The notes beneath the pieces are model-generated. The model had not been told where the DNA came from, made no database searches, and saw only the letters and a program-made list of their open reading frames with translations. A stretch of DNA of 5,077 nucleotides. It comes from JASHZA01 sp035624865 (lineage in GTDB: Bacteria; Desulfobacterota; Binatia; Binatales; Binataceae). Positions 1-5,077 of this stretch are shown here, piece after piece; position 1 is the stretch's first letter, and every line of letters begins with the position of its first letter. The stretch lies in NCBI GenBank assembly GCA_035624865.1, contig DASPQS010000153.1, positions 1 through 5,077 of the forward strand, in the 5' to 3' direction. The position numbers and the translations under genes are program-made.

Positions 1-1
1 C

Positions 2-1321
2 CTCTTCCTGATCGGCGAGGGCGAGGAGATGGTGCCCGAGTTCCTCGATCGCTACATAGCTCAACGCCCGCAATCCAACGGCGGCGCGCAGCCGCAGGCT
101 GCGCAACTGGCGGGTGTCGAAGGCGCCTACCTCCCCGACTATTTCACTCCCGCTTACGACGCCGCCGGCCGCATCGCCGAAGTCCGCTATTCCGGTCCCG
201 GCGCGCCAGCCGTCAGCCGCAGGCTTATCGACGACCTCGACCGCTTCACCACCGCCTCCCTTATCCTCACGGAGGAATCGGTCTTCGGCGACATGTATCT
301 GGTCGAGGCCAGCCGCGGATGCCAATGGGGATGCCGCTTCTGCGCCGCCGGTTTCATGTATCGCCCGATTCGCTACCGCAGCCCCGAACGTCTCACCGCC
401 GAGGCCAATCGCGGACTAGCGGATCGCCGCGTGATCGGACTCGTCGGCGCCGAGATGGCGAGTGTGCCCGGCGTCGCCGCCATCGCCTCGGCCGTGGCCG
501 ACGGCGGCGGCCGTCTCTCGCCGTCATCCCTCAAGGCGGATTGCATCTCGCCCCAGCTCGCCTCCGCGCTCGCCCGCAACGGCAATCGCAGCGTGACCAT
601 CGCGCCCGAGGCCGGCAGCGAGCGGATGCGCAAGGTTATCAACAAGAATCTGACCGAACCCGAAATTCTCAATGCCGCCGAGATGCTGGTGGGCGGCGGC
701 GTCGAGAATCTCAAGTTCTACTTCATGATCGGCCTGCCGGAGGAGCACGACGGCGACGTCCTCGAGGTCGCCCGCCTGACCGGGCGCATCCTCGACCGCG
801 CCCGCGGCGCCAAACGCCGCGTCGGCCACGTCACCGTCTCGCTCAATCCCTTCGTCCCCAAGCCGTGGACGCCCTTCCAATGGGACCCGATGGAGGACGC
901 CGCCACCCTCAAGCGCAAGGTCGCGATGGTCCGGGCGGAACTTGGGCGAATCGGCGGCGGCGCCATCGAACTCGACGCCGAATCCCCGCGCGAGGCCTAT
1001 TTTCAAACACTGGTTTCTCGCGGCGACCGCCGCGTTGGCGCAATCCTCGAACACCTGAGCGCCAAGGGATGTGACGATTCTGGCTCAATATGGCACGAAC
1101 TTAGACTCGCTGCTAAGGGTGAAATTGTTCACAACCCTTGCCTCCCCGATCCTGATTTCTTCGTCGCGCGCCGCTATGCTCATGACGAGATTCTCCCGTG
1201 GGACTTCATTGATCACCACATCCACAAACGGTTTCTGCTGTCCGAGCGCAGAAGGGCGCATCTCGAACATCAGACCAAACCGTGCGACGTGACCCGGTGC
1301 ATCGTATGCGGGGCGTGCTGA
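2..1321 (+). CDS. Radical SAM protein, B12-binding-type architecture, 5' end missing
   Basis: The reading frame is open to the left edge, so the true start lies outside the window. The first visible residues, LFLIGEGEE, match the end of the cobalamin-binding-like N-terminal domain common in this class; the methionine at 29 is therefore probably internal. The radical SAM 4Fe-4S motif CX3CX2C (GCQWGCRFC) lies at 320-343. Further family hallmarks are EAGSERMRKVINKN near 608-650, FYFMIGLPEE near 716-745 and NPFVPKPWTPFQW near 845-883. The protein ends on a second cysteine set, CX4CX2CX2C (1283-1318), with the stop directly after the last cysteine, which suggests an auxiliary Fe-S cluster. From memory, the YRPIRYRSPE, LPWDFID and terminal CXXCGXC segments resemble the large uncharacterised radical SAM family often fused to DUF2344 (TIGR03960-like), but no DUF2344 part follows here. 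The substrate is unknown. The SH3-domain gene follows after 29 nt and may be co-transcribed. The radical SAM assignment is secure; the subfamily is tentative. Confidence 0.93.
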   Translation, partial: LFLIGEGEEMVPEFLDRYIAQRPQSNGGAQPQAAQLAGVEGAYLPDYFTPAYDAAGRIAEVRYSGPGAPAVSRRLIDDLDRFTTASLILTEESVFGDMYLVEASRGCQWGCRFCAAGFMYRPIRYRSPERLTAEANRGLADRRVIGLVGAEMASVPGVAAIASAVADGGGRLSPSSLKADCISPQLASALARNGNRSVTIAPEAGSERMRKVINKNLTEPEILNAAEMLVGGGVENLKFYFMIGLPEEHDGDVLEVARLTGRILDRARGAKRRVGHVTVSLNPFVPKPWTPFQWDPMEDAATLKRKVAMVRAELGRIGGGAIELDAESPREAYFQTLVSRGDRRVGAILEHLSAKGCDDSGSIWHELRLAAKGEIVHNPCLPDPDFFVARRYAHDEILPWDFIDHHIHKRFLLSERRRAHLEHQTKPCDVTRCIVCGAC

Positions 1322-1337
1322 GGAGAGACGAGGAGGC

Positions 1338-1344
1338 GGAGGAG
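1338..1344 (+). promoter_or_regulatory. Shine-Dalgarno site of the SH3-domain gene
   Basis: GGAGGAG sits 6 nt before the ATG at 1351, within a purine-rich stretch (1321-1350) that follows the radical SAM stop codon. It decides the start at 1351 over the upstream GTG at 1282. A second AAGGAG (1345-1350) touches the first ATG and would be too close to serve it, though it lies 3 nt from the second ATG at 1354. Confidence 0.7.
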
Positions 1345-1350
1345 AAGGAG

Positions 1351-2124
1351 ATGATGCGACCGAGGGAGAGCCGGGTTCGATTTGCTGCCCGGCGGCCAAT
1401 CGTGCGACGCGTCGGCGCAGCCTCGTTCGTTCTCGGATTCGCGGCATCCGCCGCGATGCTGCTGGTGATTTCGGCTGCGCCCGCGCCCGCGCAAACCGGC
1501 GCCGAGTATCCGAGCACGTTGCCCGACACCTCGATCGCTCCGGCGCCTGCTGGCGGCGGTAGCGGTGCCGGAGCGCCCGCGTCGGGTGGCGGCGGGAAAA
1601 CCTCGACCGTTGAAGTGCCCGAAGGCGGCGAAGAAGCCGCCCCCGAAGAAAGCCCCGCACCGAAAAAGACGGTGCACCCTCGTCATCGCACGACGCATCA
1701 CGCGATCAAAGCTGCGAAATCAACTCCCGCCGACGTCGAGGACGCAAAAGGAAAGCTGAAGCTCAAGGAAGACTCCTGGGCCTACTCGAGCCCCTCGAAA
1801 TCCGCCAAACGCATCGAGCAGGTGCGCGCAGGCAAATTCCTTAATGTCACCGGCATCACCAGCTCCTATCTGCGCGTCCAGCTCAAAAGCGGAACCACCG
1901 CCTATGTTCCCGCTTCCGCCGTCGACCTTACGCGCCCGACCGACAAGATTTTCCAGCTCACTTCCGACGCGCCTGTGCTCTCCCAACCGAGCCATTACGG
2001 CAAGAAGATCTCCGAAGTGCACAAGGGGCACAACGTCCATGTCGTCGGCCTCTCGCTCAATTACATGAAGATCAAGATGCGCGACGGCGTCGAGGGCTTC
2101 ATACCGATGACCGCGCTCGAGTAG
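1351..2124 (+). CDS. Exported protein with two tandem bacterial SH3 domains
   Basis: This 257-residue protein is predicted to be secreted or periplasmic. Residues 1-20 are arginine-rich, residues 21-43 form a hydrophobic core, and an AxA-type site (APA at 45-47) suggests signal peptidase I cleavage before Q48. Residues 49-130 are a low-complexity linker, first Ala/Gly/Pro/Ser-rich, then acidic, then basic and His-rich around 105-123. Two SH3b-like repeats follow, at about 133-191 and 199-257. Each has the usual pattern: an opening strand with a small-residue loop, a G-x-x-V/L strand around residues 161-168 and 226-232, a strand ending in D/S-G, and a closing YVP or FIP segment (185-187, 250-252). 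Such domains often bind peptidoglycan or peptides in the envelope. No catalytic domain is visible, so a targeting or scaffold role is more likely than an enzymatic one. The start at 1351 is supported by a strong ribosome site and places the signal peptide at the N-terminus. The link to the upstream radical SAM gene is by position only. Confidence 0.85.
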   Translation: MMRPRESRVRFAARRPIVRRVGAASFVLGFAASAAMLLVISAAPAPAQTGAEYPSTLPDTSIAPAPAGGGSGAGAPASGGGGKTSTVEVPEGGEEAAPEESPAPKKTVHPRHRTTHHAIKAAKSTPADVEDAKGKLKLKEDSWAYSSPSKSAKRIEQVRAGKFLNVTGITSSYLRVQLKSGTTAYVPASAVDLTRPTDKIFQLTSDAPVLSQPSHYGKKISEVHKGHNVHVVGLSLNYMKIKMRDGVEGFIPMTALE

Positions 2125-2133
2125 CCGCCCGCC

Positions 2134-2150
2134 GGCGCTGGACAAGCGCC
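2134..2150 (+). terminator. Hairpin after the SH3-domain gene, weak terminator candidate
   Basis: GGCGCT (2134-2139) pairs perfectly with AGCGCC (2145-2150) across a 5-nt loop, starting 10 nt after the stop codon. No T-run follows (ATCAATTC), so it is either a poor intrinsic terminator or simply an mRNA 3' hairpin. The rest of the gap up to 2253 shows no clear promoter or gene. Confidence 0.35.
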
Positions 2151-2253
2151 ATCAATTCAGGGAAAGACTGACTGCGACCGGGTCAAATCGGATCGCGCAC
2201 TGGTGCTCGTCGCCTGGGGATGCAAACGCGAGCGCCCGCGCCTTGGGGGAAAT

Positions 2254-3498
2254 ATGACGCCGCGCGAACGCCAGGGATGGTTCATTGTCGCGACTCTGTT
2301 CGTCGTCCTGCTGCTGGTCTTCGGCGGCGGCTACAACACCGTGCCCGTCTTCGTGCCGGCTCTGCTGAAGGGCTTTCCCGCCTGGAGCCATCAAAGAGTT
2401 TCGATCCTGCCCAGCGTCCTCGCCGCCTCGGCCGGGCTCAGCATCCTGCCCATCGGATGGCTGATCGACCGGGTGGAAGCGCGTGCCGTAATGGTCTTTG
2501 GGGCGCTCGCCGCCGGTTGCTCATTTATTATTGCGAGCCGCGCCGATTCACTGGCCCCGATGGTCGCGGCGTACCTGCTGCTCGGCGTCGGGATTTCGGC
2601 CGGCACCGTATTGCCCGGCTCGCTCGTGCTGGCCAACTGGTTCACCGCTCGCCGAGGCATGGCGATGGGCATCGCAAACGCCGGCTCGACCACGGGCGGG
2701 ATGGTGATGACGTTGGTGGCGGGGTACGTGATTCGCAATTGGGGTTGGCGCGCCGCCTATCTGACGCTGGGCACGCCGATGATCGTGGTTGTAGTGCCGC
2801 TCGTGTTGCTGATGGTCCGCAGCCGGCCGCCCGGCGCGGTCAAGATGACCGTCGCGCAGGCCGCCGATCAGCTTGAAGGTTTCGAAGCGGCGTCCGCTCT
2901 GGGCACGCGCTCGTTCTGGATGATCGTGGTCGCGCAATTCTGTTTCGCCTTTGCCGCCACAGGCACGCTCATCCATATGGCGGCGCACCTCGAGGGACTC
3001 GGTTACACCAGCGCCAATGCGGCTCTTGCGATAAGTCTGATCTTCGGGTTTGCCGCGCTCGGCAAAGTGATCATGGGCTTCGCGGCCGACCGTATCACCG
3101 CACGAAGGGCGCTCGCCGCAACTTTCGCGATTCAGTCGATTGGGGTCGCCACCGTCTTCGCGGTTGGCCACTCGGGTTTGATCGCCGTCTTCATCGTTGT
3201 CTACGGCCTTACGGTTGCGGCTCCACTGATGCTGCTGCCGCTCGTGATCGCCGACTCGATGGGACTCAAGCGCTTCGGATTCATCTCAGGAATCACCGGG
3301 CTCGCGCAGACCTTCGGTGCGGCGGTGGGGCCGCTGGCGGCGGGCACGATCTTCGACATCACCGGAAGCTACGCCGCCGACTTCGAGTTGATGATCGTAG
3401 TGAACATCGTCGCCGCGCTCGCGACATTATCATGCAGGACCTACCAGGCTGAGTGCTCGCGCCGCACCTCAGTGGTCGAGGCGACGGTCTCGGCCTAG
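2254..3498 (+). CDS. Major facilitator superfamily transporter, oxalate/formate or monocarboxylate-like
   Basis: This 414-residue inner-membrane protein has about twelve hydrophobic helices, roughly at 8-30, 49-72, 78-94, 99-122, 139-160, 167-188, 221-243, 254-277, 286-304, 306-333, 340-366 and 377-394. A hydrophilic loop at about 190-220 separates the two halves. The MFS loop 2-3 motif appears as GWLIDRVEAR (68-77) and is repeated in the second half as GFAADRITARR (275-285). NWFTARRGMAMGIANAG (128-144) is typical of the oxalate/formate antiporter and monocarboxylate transporter branches, which move small organic anions. The substrate cannot be read from sequence. I chose the ATG at 2254 because GGGGGA lies 3 nt upstream and the protein then begins just before helix 1. 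The alternative GTG at 2203 adds 17 polar residues. Length is normal for the family. The next + strand genes lie 289 nt away and look independently transcribed. Confidence 0.9.
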   Translation: MTPRERQGWFIVATLFVVLLLVFGGGYNTVPVFVPALLKGFPAWSHQRVSILPSVLAASAGLSILPIGWLIDRVEARAVMVFGALAAGCSFIIASRADSLAPMVAAYLLLGVGISAGTVLPGSLVLANWFTARRGMAMGIANAGSTTGGMVMTLVAGYVIRNWGWRAAYLTLGTPMIVVVVPLVLLMVRSRPPGAVKMTVAQAADQLEGFEAASALGTRSFWMIVVAQFCFAFAATGTLIHMAAHLEGLGYTSANAALAISLIFGFAALGKVIMGFAADRITARRALAATFAIQSIGVATVFAVGHSGLIAVFIVVYGLTVAAPLMLLPLVIADSMGLKRFGFISGITGLAQTFGAAVGPLAAGTIFDITGSYAADFELMIVVNIVAALATLSCRTYQAECSRRTSVVEATVSA

Positions 3499-3704
3499 TC
3501 GCTGCTCCACCCGGACTTCTTTTCCACCAAGCCGATCTGCCCGCATTATTATTATGATGAGCGTGGCACCGGCCAATTCCTCCCGGTAATTCGCTTTATC
3601 TTCGTCCGAACGATTCCAGCCCGTGCGACTTCTAGACTGGGTGTTAGCAAAAAACGATGCATTCTGTTGCTCAGGATGAAAAAACGCTCACGGCGACACT
3701 AAAT

Positions 3705-3732
3705 TACATCACTTAACTAAACACATGATGTA
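3705..3732. repeat. Inverted repeat TACATCA-N14-TGATGTA, possible operator
   Basis: TACATCA (3705-3711) is the exact reverse complement of TGATGTA (3726-3732). The arm centres are 21 bp apart, about two helical turns, which would suit a dimeric regulator binding one face. The right arm overlaps the candidate -10 box, as an operator might. Seven-base arms can arise by chance in a gap of this size, so this is only a candidate. Confidence 0.3.
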
Positions 3733-3736
3733 TAGT
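3731..3736 (+). promoter_or_regulatory. Possible -10 element for the small membrane-protein genes
   Basis: TATAGT matches the sigma-70 TATAAT consensus at five of six bases and lies 51 nt before the ATG at 3788. No good -35 hexamer sits at the expected spacing: 17 bp upstream is ATCACT (3708-3713), and TTACAT (3704-3709) is 21 bp away. The promoter is therefore weak, activator-dependent, read by another sigma factor, or misplaced. Confidence 0.3.
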
Positions 3737-3774
3737 CATGCGTAATCGATGATTAGCGCTCGCGGCCAAAAGGT

Positions 3775-3779
3775 AGGAG
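3775..3779 (+). promoter_or_regulatory. Shine-Dalgarno site of the first small membrane-protein gene
   Basis: AGGAG lies 8 nt before the ATG at 3788, near-ideal spacing. It favours this start over the in-frame ATG at 3749, which has no ribosome site and would place AGGAG inside the coding sequence. Confidence 0.75.
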
Positions 3780-3787
3780 TAACGCCA

Positions 3788-4111
3788 ATGGCAAGATTGA
3801 ATCCTCATCCGGGCGTCTATGGCAGTGGAGATTTCGGGTTTGTAGCGGTTCTCGATCCGCCTTCTCGGAAGGAAACGATCCAGCCGGTCCCCAAATTCGT
3901 CAGAAGCCTCGCGACACTCGCCGCCGAAATCGACTGGACGGTCCTATGGGTGATCGAAGCGACCACGATAGTCGCGATGCTCGTGCTCGCCGTACTGATG
4001 ATCGAGGTTCGTGATGGGCGCAGTCTGGTCTCGCTCGCGATGGTGCTTGCGTATTTCACGATGGCGGCCATTACCGGCGGCTATCTGATTATGATCAAGA
4101 ATAACTCCTGA
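3788..4111 (+). CDS. Small two-helix membrane protein of unknown function
   Basis: I do not recognise this 107-residue protein. Residues 1-48 are soluble and rich in Gly and Pro at first (MARLNPHPGVYGSGDFG), ending in a short amphipathic-looking stretch, KFVRSLATLAAEI (36-48). Two hydrophobic helices follow at about 50-73 and 80-103, joined by a short charged turn (EVRDGRS, 73-79), and the protein ends in KNNS. TM1 contains a glutamate (E57) and TM2 a Gly-Gly pair (97-98). There is no signal peptide; both termini are probably on the same side of the membrane, with the charge pattern favouring the cytoplasm. The start is set by a strong ribosome site. The second small membrane gene begins 10 nt after the stop, so the two are likely one transcript and may form a complex. 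Third positions, especially near the 5' end, are less G/C-biased than in the neighbouring genes. The ORF looks real because of its ribosome site, membrane pattern and coupling to the next gene. Confidence 0.72.
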   Translation: MARLNPHPGVYGSGDFGFVAVLDPPSRKETIQPVPKFVRSLATLAAEIDWTVLWVIEATTIVAMLVLAVLMIEVRDGRSLVSLAMVLAYFTMAAITGGYLIMIKNNS

Positions 4112-4115
4112 GGGA
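4110..4115 (+). promoter_or_regulatory. Shine-Dalgarno site overlapping the upstream stop codon
   Basis: GAGGGA overlaps the TGA stop (4109-4111) of the first small gene and lies 6 nt before the ATG at 4122. This arrangement suggests translational coupling of the two small membrane-protein genes. Confidence 0.6.
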
Positions 4116-4121
4116 TCATTA

Positions 4122-4496
4122 ATGAGTTCGATCATGAACAACCAGCTCTTGGCTCGAATCGCGGATTTCTTCGACACTCCTCTGGATAGGGCATTTGCCA
4201 AAACGGCGGATGGGCGCGAGGTCGTCTACCCGTGGCCCTGGCAACACAAGGGTTACATGTTGCCCGACCGCGAAACGGCGCAGCGCCTGCGCGCGACGAT
4301 GCAATGGTGGGTGCGGATGGCGCTGCCGATCTTCGTGATGTTCGCGATGTTCGGCTTGCCTACTCTCCTCCGCTTCGCTGCCTTTTACCTTGCAGCGTAT
4401 TATGTGACGATTTGGAGTCAGGTGAATCGCTTCGCGCCGGCCGGCCGGCAAATCGAGCGCCTCGCATCGGAAGAGGAAAATCAGGTCTCGGCGTAA
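4122..4496 (+). CDS. Small conserved-looking membrane protein of unknown function
   Basis: This 124-residue protein has a soluble N-terminal part (1-60), two adjoining hydrophobic helices at about 62-80 and 82-99, and a polar tail ending EEENQVSA. The N-terminal stretch DGREVVYPWPWQHKGYMLP (30-48) has a distinctive aromatic/Gly/Pro pattern. It recalls small uncharacterised proteobacterial membrane proteins with a D-G-x-x-x-Y/F-P-W...G-Y-x-x-P motif; this is from memory and gives no function. LP (79-80) marks the break between the helices, and TM2 is rich in aromatics (FAAFYLAAYYVTIW). The start is supported by a ribosome site that overlaps the preceding gene's stop, so expression is probably coupled to that gene. 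The pair may act as a two-subunit membrane complex. An internal ATG at 4134 is possible but has no better ribosome site. No enzyme motif is seen. Confidence 0.75.
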   Translation: MSSIMNNQLLARIADFFDTPLDRAFAKTADGREVVYPWPWQHKGYMLPDRETAQRLRATMQWWVRMALPIFVMFAMFGLPTLLRFAAFYLAAYYVTIWSQVNRFAPAGRQIERLASEEENQVSA

Positions 4497-4500
4497 TTAG

Positions 4501-4516
4501 CCGCTACGAATAGCGG
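4501..4516. terminator. Hairpin between convergent genes, possible bidirectional terminator
   Basis: CCGCTA (4501-4506) pairs perfectly with TAGCGG (4511-4516) around a CGAA tetraloop. It starts 4 nt after the + strand stop codon and 31 nt beyond the - strand thiE stop. On the + strand it is followed by AGGTTTCTC, only a short T-run, and on the - strand by CTAATTA. It is well placed to end both convergent transcripts, but the U-tracts are poor. Confidence 0.45.
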
Positions 4517-4547
4517 AGGTTTCTCATCGCCGCAGGCTGTCGCGGCC

Positions 4548-5077
4548 TTAGATCTCTTGGCGCCGGGCGCGCTCGCACGCCGCGATGATCGCGCGAACCT
4601 TGGCGGGAATGTCGGACGAACGGACGACATCCGTGATAATCGCGGCGGCATCCGCTCCGGCCGCGATCACCTCCGCGACGGTAGCCTCGGTGATTCCGCC
4701 GATAGCGACGATCGGCAGCCTGACCGCGCTGCGCACCGCGCGCAGCCCTTCCAATCCGCGCGCATGCGTAACGTTCTTCAACCCTCCCGAATAGATCGCG
4801 CCGAAACCTATATAGTCGGCGCCGCCGGACTCGGCCGCGCGCGCCTGCTCGATACTATGGGTGGACACGCCCACGATCTTGTCCGGGCCGACCACCCGGC
4901 GCGCAGCCTCGAGCGACAAATCTTCCTGTCCGACATGAACGCCGTCGGCGCCGGCGAGACTCGCGATATCCGCGCGATCGTTGACGATCAGCATCGCGCC
5001 ACGCTCGTGGCACAGCGCCGCGATCGCTTTGGCCGCTGCGAGAAAGTCGCGGCCGCCGAAATCCTTAAGCCGAAGTT
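4548..5077 (-). CDS. thiE: Thiamine-phosphate synthase (ThiE)-like protein, 5' end missing
   Basis: The frame is open to the right edge, so the start lies outside the window and the methionine at 4994 is internal. ThiE joins the pyrimidine (HMP-PP) and thiazole phosphate moieties to give thiamine phosphate in the cytoplasm, on a TIM-barrel fold. Visible hallmarks run in order: (Q)LRLKD at the edge, with its first codon cut but consistent with CAA; IVNDRADIA with the Asn-Asp pair that binds substrate and Mg2+; ADGVHVGQEDL with the second Mg2+ Asp; GVSTHS; ADYIGFGAIY; GLEGLRAVR; and PIVAIGGI. One key segment is unusual: where most ThiE proteins have G-P-x-F/Y-x-T-x-T-K, this one reads GAIYSGGLK (codons 4776-4802). 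Both phosphate-binding threonines appear to be replaced by Gly and Leu, while the Lys is kept. It may be a divergent ThiE or a TenI/ThiE-like paralogue. The gene converges on the small membrane-protein pair. Confidence 0.88.
   Translation of the reverse strand, partial: LRLKDFGGRDFLAAAKAIAALCHERGAMLIVNDRADIASLAGADGVHVGQEDLSLEAARRVVGPDKIVGVSTHSIEQARAAESGGADYIGFGAIYSGGLKNVTHARGLEGLRAVRSAVRLPIVAIGGITEATVAEVIAAGADAAAIITDVVRSSDIPAKVRAIIAACERARRQEI

Larger units (their letters stand above)
3499..3787. other. Intergenic region, lower GC, probable promoter of the small-gene pair
   Basis: There is no convincing coding sequence here. The first half is ordinary mixed sequence with a short ATT run (3545-3555). 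From about 3645 the sequence turns markedly richer in A and T than the flanking genes. This part contains two A6 tracts 30 bp apart (3649-3654 and 3679-3684), an inverted repeat (3705-3732), a possible -10 hexamer TATAGT (3731-3736) and a good ribosome site (3775-3779). No strong terminator for the transporter gene is visible. Confidence 0.6.

Noticed and set aside
1282..1350. Upstream GTG start giving a 280-residue form of the SH3-domain protein
   Set aside because: It overlaps the conserved cysteine-rich end of the radical SAM gene, lacks a ribosome site, and would put 23 charged residues ahead of the signal peptide.
1363..1480. Twin-arginine (Tat) signal on the SH3-domain protein
   Set aside because: Arg pairs occur at residues 14-15 and 19-20, but the consensus S/T-R-R-x-F-L-K pattern is absent; a general Sec signal fits better.
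524..1660. Long open frames on the - strand opposite the radical SAM and SH3 genes
   Set aside because: They are expected shadows of GC-rich coding sequence; their translations are arginine- and alanine-rich with no domain pattern, and the + strand genes are clear.
2203..2253. GTG start giving a 431-residue transporter
   Set aside because: No ribosome site precedes it, and the extra 17 residues are polar and unlike the family's N-terminus. The ATG at 2254 has GGGGGA just upstream.
2548..3171. 207-codon open frame on the - strand inside the transporter gene
   Set aside because: Its translation is a low-quality His/Arg/Gly-rich product antisense to well-conserved MFS motifs.
3568..3587. ACCGG...CCGGT hairpin after the transporter gene as its terminator
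   Set aside because: The 5-bp stem has a 10-nt loop and no T-run, and lies 70 nt past the stop, so it is too weak to call.
3725..3745. Tiny upstream ORF (MMYSHA) that could be a leader peptide
   Set aside because: It has no ribosome site, overlaps the likely -10 element and inverted repeat, and shows no attenuator-like codons or paired hairpins.
3749..3787. Earlier ATG for the first small membrane protein
   Set aside because: No ribosome site precedes it, while a near-ideal AGGAG serves the ATG at 3788.
4529..4546. GCCGC...GCGGC hairpin just after the thiE stop
   Set aside because: A 5-bp stem with an 8-nt loop and no T-run is common by chance at this GC content.
1..5077. Mobile element, CRISPR array, phage or defence system
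   Set aside because: No transposase, integrase, terminal repeats, regular direct repeats or known defence domains were seen on either strand.

Overview
This is a GC-rich bacterial window. It carries five complete or nearly complete protein genes and one gene cut by the right edge, with no RNA genes, mobile elements or CRISPR arrays visible. The codon bias (strong G/C third positions in most genes) and the gene content suggest a free-living Gram-negative-type bacterium. A deltaproteobacterial-like or uncultivated soil lineage is possible, but the sequence does not fix the taxon.

Layout, left to right. (1) The 3' part of a radical SAM enzyme gene enters from the left edge (+ strand). It has a complete CX3CX2C cluster and a second four-cysteine cluster at its very C-terminus. 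(2) After 29 nt comes a secreted or periplasmic protein with a signal peptide, a low-complexity linker and two tandem bacterial SH3 domains (+). The two are close enough to be co-transcribed. (3) After a gap of about 130 nt with a small hairpin comes a 12-helix major facilitator transporter resembling the oxalate/formate or monocarboxylate branch (+). (4) A 289-nt gap of lower GC follows, with A-tracts and an inverted repeat, and looks like a promoter region. (5) It leads into a tight two-gene unit of small two-helix membrane proteins (+) of unknown function. (6) A hairpin separates these from a convergent gene on the - strand, the 3' part of a thiamine-phosphate synthase (ThiE)-like protein that runs off the right edge.

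The genes do not form one obvious pathway. Most of the window looks like ordinary chromosome. The points most worth a second look are the small membrane-protein pair with its own promoter-like region, the altered phosphate-binding loop of the ThiE-like protein, and the terminal four-cysteine cluster of the radical SAM protein. I found no convincing evidence of a large new system.
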